In this document: positions 1 through 6,510 of the stretch, one piece after another
Layout: every line of letters begins with the position of its first letter
Numbering within the stretch: position 1 is the first letter of the stretch
Source: Clostridiales bacterium UBA4653
Lineage (GTDB): Bacteria; Bacillota; Clostridia; Oscillospirales; CAG-272
Length of the DNA stretch: 6,818 nucleotides
Assembly: GCA_002405565.1 (NCBI GenBank)
Contig: DHMB01000053.1
Coordinates: 1-6,818 of the forward strand
Reading direction: 5' to 3'
The notes under the pieces: generated by a model
Databases searched by the model: none
What the model saw: only the letters and a program-made list of their open reading frames with translations
Told to the model about the DNA's origin: nothing
Made by a program: the position numbers and the translations under genes

Positions 1-310
1 CCGGAACGGAATCAAACAAGCCGAACTGTTGCTCTGTGAGCGTTATATCCTCTCTTATATCGCTTATGCCGAGGTATTTATTGAACTCGTCGCAGGTCTG
101 TCTCGTTCTTGCGTACGGACTTCTCCATATGCGCGCCTTCGACAGATCGACTCCGTGCTCGCGGCAATATCCGGCGAGCCACTCCCCGTTTTCCCTCGCC
201 TGTTCTTTTCCCTTTTCGGTCAGCTCGACGAGATGATCCGGCAACCTTTTTACATAATTTTCCCCCGAATTCGCCTTCGATTCCCCATGTCTTATAAGAA
301 ATATGTGCAT
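1..310 (-). CDS. Histidine phosphatase family protein (phosphoglycerate mutase-like), N-terminal 103 codons, runs off the window
   Basis: This is the N-terminal half of a histidine phosphatase (phosphoglycerate mutase/acid phosphatase superfamily); the usual length is about 200 residues and 103 are present. The phospho-acceptor motif LIRHGES is at residues 5-11 with His8 as the predicted phosphorylated residue. The phosphate-binding arginine motif SPYARTRQT is at 64-72, and LTEQQFG at 91-97 fits the catalytic acid loop (Glu93). All catalytic elements expected in this half are present, so it is probably active. The ATG is preceded by GGGAGG with 8 bases between GGAGG and the start. It begins 16 bases after the stop of the RyR-domain gene with no terminator between, so the two should be co-transcribed. 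The family includes mutases, sugar-phosphate phosphatases and protein phosphatases; the substrate cannot be read from this half. No signal peptide is visible, so it should be cytoplasmic. Confidence 0.9.
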   Translation of the reverse strand, partial: MHIFLIRHGESKANSGENYVKRLPDHLVELTEKGKEQARENGEWLAGYCREHGVDLSKARIWRSPYARTRQTCDEFNKYLGISDIREDITLTEQQFGLFDSVP

Positions 311-318
311 AACAATGT

Positions 319-324
319 CCTCCC
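319..324 (-). promoter_or_regulatory. Ribosome binding site of the histidine phosphatase gene
   Basis: On the minus strand this reads GGGAGG, with 8 bases between GGAGG and the ATG at 310. It starts two bases after the stop codon of the upstream gene. It fixes the phosphatase start and supports a two-gene operon with possible translational coupling. Confidence 0.8.
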
Positions 325-326
325 TG

Positions 327-2219
327 TTATTTATTTTTCGATTTCATCCGCGCCCCGGAGCGGTTTTCCGATTTACTGTCAGAATCAGCCGATTTTTTGC
401 CCTGCGAAATTTCCTTGTATCCTCCGACCCTTATGACAGTCTCCCTTTCGTCGCTCTGCAGATACATAGGCTTTACAATGTCCCTGTGCATTTTGCCGAC
501 ATCGCTCTTCCGGCTTCCGTATACATACCCTTCGGCGCGCATGTAGGCATTCCATCTCCTCTGTTCAAGGTCGATTATCGTGTTCTTTTCCTCTTCGTTA
601 CATTCGCTTATAGGCTTGTCCGCGCCGGGGATTCCGCAGTGCTTCCGCGCCACGATATGTATCGCAAGCGCAACGGACGACCTGTAAAAATATTCATACT
701 GCCAGAACTTCTTTTCCACCTCGACGTCGCCCTTCGCATAAGCCCTGTGACAGTTCAGCGCGTCCTCCTCCAGCTTTGAATTCATGATGACGTCCTCCGA
801 ATATGACGTTTCGATGTCGCCTATGAATTCAATATTATAAGCGCCTTCATCGTTGCTCTTCGCCGCACGCAAAGCACGCACCTCGTCGGAGTTATAGACG
901 ACCGTCTGGAGCTTCGGCTTTATGCCCATCCTTGCGAATATCGTTCTCAGCTCGGACGCTATCCGGACGTTTCCTTCGTCCACGCCTATGGCGACGAACG
1001 CATATGTGATGTCCTTCATTTTGCTGACCGTATCGGCAAAGCTCTTCGTTCTTACATCAATTCCCGAATGTATTTTTATGTTATATTCCGGCGCGTCTCC
1101 GCCGCGTTTTCTGCGCTCCTCGTCGTTTTCGGGGGCGACAAGCTCAGGGCATGACATCATAAATTTCTGCCCCGCAAGCTCATCCATATCGAAAGCGTCG
1201 ATTTCAAGGTCGTAACCGTCCATCTGACAGTACCATGAAAGCGCCTTGACCATCTCGATTCCGTGCTTACCGAGTCCGACAACAACGGCATGAATTTTCC
1301 TGTTGCCGCCTTCGGTTTCCGGCTCGCGGGCGTCATCGAAAAGCTCGACGCCCTGCGTATAAAGCAAACGGTTGATAAGTGACTGAACCTCGTTTATCCT
1401 GCGGACTCTCACGGCGGTTCCGTCCGTGTGGTCGAGGAGTATTTCGCTCTCGGCGCCCGTCGTGAAGGTGTAAAGCACGGTCTCCGCATGCGATTTTCTG
1501 TTCTTATTTTCAGACTTACATTTATTTATGAGCTTCAGAGAAGAGGTCATGCTTTCCGCCTCTTTTCTGTTTATCGCAAAGAGATAAAGCGGCTTTGAGC
1601 TGCTGTGTGCTCTGAGGTTGAGGTCGACAATGTCCTTTTTGAAGCATATCGCGCGTATTTTATGCGCTTTTTCGAGGAATTCGTAATAATCGTCATCATC
1701 CTTTTCGTAAACGCCTGTAAACACAATCGCCGCCCTCGGATGATTTTTGCGTATATCGCCCGCAAGCGCTATCGACTTTTCGTTCAGCTCCGAAAAGACA
1801 TACATGTCCCTGTATCTGCTCAGAGCGAAGCGCAAACCGGAAAGTATTCCTCTGAAAAGCGAAAGCACAAATCCGAAGGTCAGTATCGGCGCGATGACAA
1901 ACAGAACCGACAGAATCAGCGAATAATATGAATCCGAAACATATTCAAGTATCATTGAGGTGTCTGCGTCAACCGTGAACACCTGAAACGCGCCCTGAAA
2001 TGAAAAAAGTATCGCTTTCGCGACGCGTGCGTCCGTTTCCATGCATATCTCGCGATAGACCGGCAAAAGCAGGATGAACGTCGATATAAACGTCCCCCCA
2101 AATATAATTCCGAACGGCTTTACAAACCTCCCCGTTCTCTTAAGGCTGAGCGTAATCGCCAGAAAAATCGATAATGCCAAGATAAAAAGTGCCACAACGG
2201 CATAAATTGTCCAGCCCAC
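327..2219 (-). CDS. Membrane protein with two Rossmann (RCK/TrkA-N-like) domains and a C-terminal RyR-like domain, 630 aa
   Basis: Hydrophobic segments lie at about residues 5-26, 37-57 and 101-123. Between the last two is a less hydrophobic stretch (about 67-90) ending in VDAD, which could be a re-entrant pore loop. A degenerate Rossmann-like domain begins near 139 (MYVFSELNEKS). A second begins at 309 with a clear GLGKHG nucleotide-binding loop (315-320) and acidic residues at the end of strand 2 (DAFDMD, 341-346). Residues about 508-597 resemble the RyR domain of ryanodine receptors and bacterial proteins: EQRRWNAYMRAEGYVYG (552-568), then MHRDIVKPMYL (577-587). The last 30 residues are Lys/Ser-rich and probably disordered. 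The start is a GTG with GGAGG 8 bases upstream and a consensus promoter. It is likely a plasma-membrane ligand- or redox-responsive channel or sensor; the Rossmann call is firm, the RyR call good, channel activity is inferred. It is followed by a co-transcribed histidine phosphatase. Confidence 0.85.
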   Translation of the reverse strand: MGWTIYAVVALFILALSIFLAITLSLKRTGRFVKPFGIIFGGTFISTFILLLPVYREICMETDARVAKAILFSFQGAFQVFTVDADTSMILEYVSDSYYSLILSVLFVIAPILTFGFVLSLFRGILSGLRFALSRYRDMYVFSELNEKSIALAGDIRKNHPRAAIVFTGVYEKDDDDYYEFLEKAHKIRAICFKKDIVDLNLRAHSSSKPLYLFAINRKEAESMTSSLKLINKCKSENKNRKSHAETVLYTFTTGAESEILLDHTDGTAVRVRRINEVQSLINRLLYTQGVELFDDAREPETEGGNRKIHAVVVGLGKHGIEMVKALSWYCQMDGYDLEIDAFDMDELAGQKFMMSCPELVAPENDEERRKRGGDAPEYNIKIHSGIDVRTKSFADTVSKMKDITYAFVAIGVDEGNVRIASELRTIFARMGIKPKLQTVVYNSDEVRALRAAKSNDEGAYNIEFIGDIETSYSEDVIMNSKLEEDALNCHRAYAKGDVEVEKKFWQYEYFYRSSVALAIHIVARKHCGIPGADKPISECNEEEKNTIIDLEQRRWNAYMRAEGYVYGSRKSDVGKMHRDIVKPMYLQSDERETVIRVGGYKEISQGKKSADSDSKSENRSGARMKSKNK

Positions 2220-2227
2220 AATGTATT

Positions 2228-2232
2228 CCTCC
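2228..2232 (-). promoter_or_regulatory. Ribosome binding site supporting a GTG start
   Basis: GGAGG on the minus strand ends 8 bases before the GTG at 2219. No in-frame ATG near the start has a comparable site, so this decides the start of the 630-residue protein. Confidence 0.8.
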
Positions 2233-2258
2233 GCGTTGTATTAATTTGGCTCATTTTT

Positions 2259-2287
2259 ATTATAATTGCTTGTGGTAATCTTGTCAA
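2259..2287 (-). promoter_or_regulatory. Sigma-A promoter of the RyR-domain/phosphatase operon
   Basis: The minus strand carries a perfect -35 TTGACA (2282-2287), a 17-base spacer and a perfect -10 TATAAT (2259-2264). The transcript should begin near 2252, giving a leader of about 30 bases. Such an exact match suggests strong basal expression unless repressed. The octamer TGACAAAA lies 12 bases upstream of the -35 (2300-2307) and is also found around the next gene's promoter. Confidence 0.9.
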
Positions 2288-2361
2288 TAGAATGTTGCTT
2301 TTTGTCATAAAAGCTGATATAAAGTCGTAATTTATATTTATCTGAAACAAGGTAAATATAT

Positions 2362-2396
2362 AAAAATACGTCCACGAAAAGTAAATCCGTGGACGT
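2362..2396 (-). terminator. Rho-independent terminator after the CASTOR-like channel gene
   Basis: A perfect 9-bp stem (ACGTCCACG, 2368-2376, pairing with 2388-2396) has an 11-base loop and is followed on the minus strand by a T-rich tract (2362-2367). It begins 25 bases after the channel stop codon. The plus-strand side also has a T-tract, so it could work both ways, but no plus-strand gene is seen. It separates the channel gene from the RyR-domain operon. Confidence 0.85.
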
Positions 2397-2420
2397 GTTT
2401 TTTATGTTTTTTGCTTTGTC

Positions 2421-4511
2421 TCAATGGTTGCTGAACATTATCAGCTTATCCTTTTCATCCAGCTCGACGTTGATTTCCTCCTGCTTTCCGGAGAAAAGCA
2501 CCATCTCCCCGCCCGGCTTGATATAACCGAGAACGATTGACTTGTTATCGTCCGGGGTTGCGTCATAAACGGCGCGGATTAGCTCATATGCCGTGCACGG
2601 CGCGGGAATTTCATCAAAGAATCTGCGCACCTTCTTTATATAAAGCTCCTTGCTGTCATATTGGTCGACGCCGAGCTCGTCATATGTAAGAATGTCCTTA
2701 TAGAACTCATAAAGCGACTCTTTTGTGCTTATCTGAGTCATCATCTTTGAAATGTATCTGTTACTGAGAATGACGTTGTTTACGCTGTAACTGCGGACAA
2801 CATCATAATTTTTCGGATTCACTATCTCAACGACAACGTCAATGCTTTCCTTGTCGAAGTCCGGAATGCGGTTGACATGATCCTGAATGATATCCTGAAC
2901 ATAAATGAGATATGTGAGCGCGTTTGCGTCGATATCCTCCGAAAGCGCCATATCATCCGAAAGAATCAGGATACTTGCGTCCTGCTCACAGCTGTCAACA
3001 AAATCGGATATTTCCTTCTTTATTATGTCGCCGTCATATACGTCCGCCTCAATCGTCTTGCGGACATAAGGATAATCCCTGTAATAATTGCGCTTTTCAA
3101 GGTTTTTCTTATCGTCTATGACGATGATGTTCAGAATATCCTCACCTTCCCTGTTCCATTCGTTATGGAATGACTGGAATCCGTCCATTATTTCCTTGCT
3201 GTTGCTGTTGTGACCGACGATAACAACGTTTCGTCTTTCAAGCCAGAAATGACGGTTCATTTTAACGGGGAACGACACAGCCGGAAGCGCCGTTTTGGGC
3301 TTGTCGTCGCCTTCTTCGTTTGCAACAAAGAAACCTTCCCTTCCTGTTTTAACGTCCATTATCGTAAGCGGGATTGAAGTATCGCTGCCATTCAGCATGG
3401 ACGAAACGAAATGGCTTTCCTTCTCCGAACCGTCGACAGTCTTGCAGAAGAACTCTGCGCCCTTGTTTGAAAACAGTTCGCCGTATACAAAGTTGAGCTC
3501 CGGCATGATTGAAAACTGCGAGAGGAGTTGACCGAGTATCCTGTTGACCGGCACGGGAATGATATTGCATTTACCCAGATTTTCCTTGTGCGATATAATC
3601 TTATCGACAACGCTCGCCGTCCAGTCGTCGTCAACCTCGACAATTATCACCTGATCGTCAGCCGAAGCCTCGGAGCCTGTTATCTCCGCAACCTGAACAA
3701 GCGTCTTTATAGTGTTCGCATTACCCTTTTCGTTCTTTTCGATACGCTCCGAAAGCTCATATTTGCACGTCGCGTTCTGAACGTCCCTGCCGAGAATTAT
3801 GACAGACTTGGCCTGCAAAAGCGAAATATCGTTGAGCTGTTTTGTCGAATATGTGTCGCCCTCTCTGATGATTATCGTCAGTCTGTTTCTCAGCTTGTTT
3901 CTGTTTATATATCTGATTCTTTCAAAGAGTCCCTTGTCTTTACATTCTTCGGATATCCGCTTGTTTTCGGATTTCATTGTCACGGAGATACGCTCGTCGA
4001 TCTCCTTTTTGACGTCATCCGCGCCGGAAGGCACCAAGATAATAACAACTTCCTTTTTGTTTGAATAGAGCATGTCGTTTATAACTTCCGACGCTCTCGA
4101 ATTCCAGTTCAGAATTACGGTGTGTCCCGACACCTGAATTGCGCGGTTTCCCGAATTTGAATTCTCAATGAAGTTTGAAATATAGTTTGTGACGTAACCG
4201 ATGATCGCGCCCGTGAACGTGATCATTCCGACGAATATCGTCACAAGGCAAACAATTATCAGCGCAACGCTCGTCTGCCCTATATCCTGCACGACAAACT
4301 GGATACAGCCTGCGTCAAGTATCATGCTTATGGTATAGAAAATCGACTCAAAAAATCCGTCGTTTTTGAGCGACTCCGGTGAAAGCGCCGAGATGAGCAG
4401 TGCCGATATTACAAGCAGCACTATGTTCAAAAGAAATATCGCAAAGAGGATTGCCCTTGACGGATTCTTTACGATATACACACTTATCCATTCTTTGAAT
4501 TTTCGTTTCAT
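2421..4511 (-). CDS. CASTOR/POLLUX-family ion channel protein, 696 aa
   Basis: This looks like a bacterial relative of the plant CASTOR/POLLUX (DMI1) cation channels, acting in the plasma membrane. A transmembrane helix at about 20-43 is followed by a pore-helix region (53-65), a DAGC motif at 66-69 matching the family's A-D-A/S-G-N filter, and a long helix at about 80-112. The first RCK-like domain starts at GHTVILNW (129-136), and MPELNFVYGELF (336-347) matches the family segment closing it. A second RCK-like domain starts at RNVVIVGHNSNS (427-438). It contains ASILILSDD (512-520), typical of the family, and a C-terminal part with VVEIVNP (560-566) and a closing IVLGYI strand (659-664). Length fits a compact bacterial member. 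The ATG has GGAG 6 bases upstream. The gene is monocistronic, with its own promoter and terminator. Family assignment is confident from pattern recall; ion selectivity and gating ligand are unknown. The second helix is followed by an insert rich in charged residues (about 165-210) between RCK strands. Confidence 0.9.
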   Translation of the reverse strand: MKRKFKEWISVYIVKNPSRAILFAIFLLNIVLLVISALLISALSPESLKNDGFFESIFYTISMILDAGCIQFVVQDIGQTSVALIIVCLVTIFVGMITFTGAIIGYVTNYISNFIENSNSGNRAIQVSGHTVILNWNSRASEVINDMLYSNKKEVVIILVPSGADDVKKEIDERISVTMKSENKRISEECKDKGLFERIRYINRNKLRNRLTIIIREGDTYSTKQLNDISLLQAKSVIILGRDVQNATCKYELSERIEKNEKGNANTIKTLVQVAEITGSEASADDQVIIVEVDDDWTASVVDKIISHKENLGKCNIIPVPVNRILGQLLSQFSIMPELNFVYGELFSNKGAEFFCKTVDGSEKESHFVSSMLNGSDTSIPLTIMDVKTGREGFFVANEEGDDKPKTALPAVSFPVKMNRHFWLERRNVVIVGHNSNSKEIMDGFQSFHNEWNREGEDILNIIVIDDKKNLEKRNYYRDYPYVRKTIEADVYDGDIIKKEISDFVDSCEQDASILILSDDMALSEDIDANALTYLIYVQDIIQDHVNRIPDFDKESIDVVVEIVNPKNYDVVRSYSVNNVILSNRYISKMMTQISTKESLYEFYKDILTYDELGVDQYDSKELYIKKVRRFFDEIPAPCTAYELIRAVYDATPDDNKSIVLGYIKPGGEMVLFSGKQEEINVELDEKDKLIMFSNH

Positions 4512-4567
4512 AAATTTCTCCGGTCTTTATCTTTGATGTCCTGGCAGAACAGATACAAAGGCACACG

Positions 4568-4650
4568 TTTTGTCAATGTATGCCGTATTTTGTCAGCCAT
4601 AAGATAAGTATACCTGTTTTGCACAGACAAGTCAATAGGTTGTGACAAAA
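4568..4650. repeat. Three copies of the octamer TGACAAAA around the channel promoter (a fourth at 2300-2307)
   Basis: TTTTGTCA (plus strand) occurs at 4568-4575 and 4588-4595, exactly 20 bases apart, about two helical turns. The inverted form TGACAAAA is at 4643-4650, on the other side of the promoter. A fourth copy, TTTTGTCA, is at 2300-2307 beside the promoter of the RyR-domain operon. I found no other exact copy in the window. These could be binding sites of a regulator shared by the two membrane-protein genes, but no regulator gene is present here. Confidence 0.4.
4607..4635 (-). promoter_or_regulatory. Sigma-A promoter of the CASTOR-like channel gene
   Basis: The minus strand has TTGACT (4630-4635), a 17-base spacer and TATACT (4607-4612), each one mismatch from consensus. 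Transcription should start near 4600, giving a leader of about 90 bases. Copies of TGACAAAA flank the promoter: one just upstream of the -35 and two in the predicted early transcribed region. This arrangement would suit an operator. Confidence 0.8.
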
Positions 4651-4696
4651 TGTTCCAAAACAAACCCATATTTTTTCAGCGATATGCCGCTTGCGG

Positions 4697-4732
4697 AAAA
4701 ATAACTGCGCCGCGCAACTGCGCGGCGCAGTT
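4697..4732 (-). terminator. GC-rich Rho-independent terminator after the coiled-coil gene
   Basis: A perfect 13-bp stem (AACTGCGCCGCGC, minus strand) with a 4-base loop spans 4703-4732 and runs into a T-rich tract at 4697-4702 on the minus strand. It lies 9 bases after the coiled-coil gene's stop codon and isolates the channel gene from upstream transcription. Confidence 0.88.
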
Positions 4733-4741
4733 TGGGATTTT

Positions 4742-5317
4742 TTATCTCGCCTTTGTCAGCTCGTCGTTTATTTCATTGATTCTCTTGTTGAGAGAATCAA
4801 TCTTTTCGCGAATGGCTTTCTGCGCCGCATTGACTTTTCCCTCAAGTGTTTTAACCTTGACGCTCGCCGTATCGATTTCCTCCTGAACGGCTTTTTTCTC
4901 CTTGATTTTGAAAATTCCGAGAGACTCCCGCTTTACCAAAAGAGAGCGCAGTTGCTTGCTCGCCTCATCTTTTTCCGCTTTTTCGGGGACATTTTCAAGT
5001 TCGTTTTTCAGCTCGTTCACCTGTGCTTTCAAAGAGGCAGCTTCCCCTTCAAGCGTCTTTTTCTCTTCTGCGTGTTCAGCCCAATATTCTTCAAAGCGTT
5101 TCCTCGCTTCTTCCTCCTCCGCTTTACGCTTCGCCTCTTCTTCTGCTCTCTCCTCTTCTTTTTTCGCATTTTCAAGCCGGGCTATTTCTGCATTATATTC
5201 GGCAATTTTATTTCTGCGAAGCTGCTTTGCCGAATCTGAAAGCGACCATTCCTTATTCCAGTAGCTACCTCCGTAAGAACTGTAATCACGTTTCCATGAG
5301 CAACTGTCGATTGCCAT
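4742..5317 (-). CDS. Charged coiled-coil protein, 191 aa from the first ATG, probably 5'-truncated or with a non-canonical start
   Basis: I do not recognise a named family. Residues about 30-110 and 140-190 form long Glu/Lys/Arg/Ala-rich heptad helices, a strong coiled coil. They are split by a helix-breaking segment, ESLGIFKIKEKK (131-142), of a type I recall from C-terminal modules of Bacillota hypothetical proteins. The N-terminus has an aromatic patch (SSYGGSYWNKEW, 13-24). No transmembrane segment or signal peptide is seen. The ATG at 5317 has no ribosome binding site. The same frame stays open upstream to a TAA at 5429-5431, adding 37 codons that look like real protein (EFAIALSDDDDER, then KNAAYYLQM reaching the ATG) but contain no ATG, GTG or TTG. 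The native start is therefore probably lost, shifted or outside this frame. It lies 150 bases downstream of the GIY-YIG gene with no terminator between, so co-transcription is possible. Function unknown. Confidence 0.65.
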   Translation of the reverse strand: MAIDSCSWKRDYSSYGGSYWNKEWSLSDSAKQLRRNKIAEYNAEIARLENAKKEEERAEEEAKRKAEEEEARKRFEEYWAEHAEEKKTLEGEAASLKAQVNELKNELENVPEKAEKDEASKQLRSLLVKRESLGIFKIKEKKAVQEEIDTASVKVKTLEGKVNAAQKAIREKIDSLNKRINEINDELTKAR

Positions 5318-5467
5318 TTGCAGATAATAAGCCGCGTTTTTATAACGCTTAATATTCCGTTCGTCATCATCGTCTGATAAGGCAATTGCAAACTCAAGCA
5401 GTCCTATGCAACAATAATCTGTTATAATTTATTATCATGTGAGAATACGCACCTGAATAAATAAAAA

Positions 5468-6136
5468 TTAACCCGCATTATCGTCTTCAAGTCTGTCTCT
5501 TAAATCGGAAATCGTCTCCCCTCTGTATGAAAAATGGAGAGTTCCTTGCACCTCGCTATTTCTTTTCAGCAAAACCTTTGCCAAAGCGCTCAATGTCCAC
5601 TCTTCGCCGTTGTAAAAGACTCTTCTTTTTTCATCGGCAACCGTGACCTTAATGCTTCTGTCATGAATAAACTCCAACTCCGATCCCACAGGTATACCTA
5701 TTTTAGCGAATTCAAATTTTTCTCTTTTTTGCTTTGCAATTATTTTTGCCGTTTCTTCCTGTTTCGCATCCGATTTAGAAATTGTCCACTTTCTAAGTTT
5801 GTTCGTTGTCCCGTGAATTTCAGCCATTGCTTCAAATATCTGATAGGCGTCCTCGGCAGACATAGAATAGAACTCTCTCACACGCTTTTTTCCGTCGATC
5901 TCGTCACGAGAACGCAATTCCGGGTTCAGTTTATCAATCATAGTATGCAATTTTATATCGGTGAGACGAGATTCAACCTCGTATGTTGCATAAATGCGGA
6001 ACGCATACGGTGTACATTCCGTTTGATTTAGGTGCTTAACTCGGCTCACCACATCATCAGCATAACCGATTTTCACATAATCGGGAAATGATGGGTTTGT
6101 AAGTATGTAAATATAGCCCTTTTTTTCATTATCCAT
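5468..6136 (-). CDS. GIY-YIG nuclease family protein (T5orf172-like) with C-terminal RAMA/DUF4357-like domain, 222 aa
   Basis: The N-terminal 90 residues match the T5orf172 branch of GIY-YIG nucleases: GYIYILTN (7-14) is the GIY strand, VKIGYA (21-26) the YIG strand, Arg32 the likely catalytic arginine, then KLHTMID (62-68) and REFYSM (87-92). A charged helical linker (about 120-145) leads to residues 146-218. There IPVGSELEF (148-156), YNGEEWTLSALAK and a closing SYRGETISDLRDR resemble RAMA/DUF4357 domains, thought to recognise or accompany modified DNA. Such fusions are found in phages and defence or accessory regions. The likely role is DNA cleavage or nicking linked to DNA modification, but no partner methylase is in view. 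I chose the ATG at 6136; an in-frame GTG at 6145 adds three residues, and neither has a clear ribosome binding site. A sigma-A-type promoter lies at 6228-6256. Confidence 0.85.
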   Translation of the reverse strand: MDNEKKGYIYILTNPSFPDYVKIGYADDVVSRVKHLNQTECTPYAFRIYATYEVESRLTDIKLHTMIDKLNPELRSRDEIDGKKRVREFYSMSAEDAYQIFEAMAEIHGTTNKLRKWTISKSDAKQEETAKIIAKQKREKFEFAKIGIPVGSELEFIHDRSIKVTVADEKRRVFYNGEEWTLSALAKVLLKRNSEVQGTLHFSYRGETISDLRDRLEDDNAG

Positions 6137-6227
6137 TTCGAGCACTTCGTTTTAATATTAGTCTATTATGTCGTCCGTCCACAGCTCACACGGGGCTATA
6201 ACCGTTTGGACTCCATCTTGATTTTTT

Positions 6228-6256
6228 ATTGTATCATATTTCTACACCAATGTAAA
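6228..6256 (-). promoter_or_regulatory. Likely sigma-A promoter of the GIY-YIG gene
   Basis: The minus strand has TTTACA (6251-6256), a 17-base spacer and TACAAT (6228-6233), each one mismatch from consensus, with a TGn extended -10 directly before the -10. The transcript would begin near 6220, leaving a leader of about 85 bases in which I see no convincing riboswitch or strong hairpin. Confidence 0.65.
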
Positions 6257-6374
6257 GGGTAAGATTTGCAAATTAAACGACGCCGTATTTTTAAGTGTTT
6301 CTTACTGTTTATATTTCTTTTGTTTGATATTCAAGTCCTACAGTTGTTATGGCATATCACGCTTTTGGGGATAC

Positions 6375-6411
6375 AAAAAAGACCGGGCAACGGGTTCTCC
6401 GTTACTCGGTC
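6375..6411 (-). terminator. Rho-independent terminator-like hairpin with T-run
   Basis: GACCGGGCAACGG (6381-6393) pairs with 6399-6411 across a 5-base loop as a 13-bp stem, with one wobble and one mismatch. On the minus strand it is followed by six Ts (6375-6380). No coding gene immediately upstream on the minus strand is recognisable, so it terminates either an unrecognised transcript or read-through from the right. Confidence 0.75.
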
Positions 6412-6468
6412 TATTGATTTGCTCTAAAATTATTCAATAAAAAAGGCGAAAAGTCCTAAAAAGTATAA

Positions 6469-6510
6469 AAAAATAGCGGTCTGTAAATTCCTTTACAGAC
6501 CGCTATTTTT
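6469..6510. terminator. Long perfect hairpin, probable bidirectional terminator
   Basis: A perfect 19-bp inverted repeat (6469-6487 with 6492-6510) has a TTCC loop. The GC core GCGGTCTGTAAA is flanked by A5 on one side and T5 on the other, so either strand gives a stem followed by Ts. It would block transcription both ways and lies between the recombinase and the GIY-YIG gene. Confidence 0.8.

Noticed and set aside
303..779. Plus-strand open frame of 158 codons
   Set aside because: It lies opposite the 630-residue gene, has no ribosome binding site, and its translation shows no recognisable protein pattern; it is a shadow of the minus-strand gene.
2120..2350. Minus-strand open frame of 76 codons across the promoter region
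   Set aside because: It overlaps the consensus promoter and the start of the 630-residue gene in another frame and has no ribosome binding site.
3528..4064. Plus-strand open frame of 178 codons
   Set aside because: It is wholly antisense to the CASTOR-like channel gene, whose reading frame carries clear family motifs.
4571..4576. Second TTGACA (minus strand) as an alternative -35 for the channel gene
   Set aside because: The bases about 17 positions downstream do not form a good -10, whereas 4607-4635 has both elements at the right spacing.
5182..5397. Minus-strand 71-codon frame overlapping the coiled-coil gene's 5' end
   Set aside because: It runs into the coiled-coil coding region in a different frame and its composition is not protein-like; the overlapping frame reads as real protein.
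6330..6375. Stretch resembling a CRISPR repeat unit in composition
   Set aside because: It occurs only once in the window with no spacer-repeat periodicity and no cas gene nearby.
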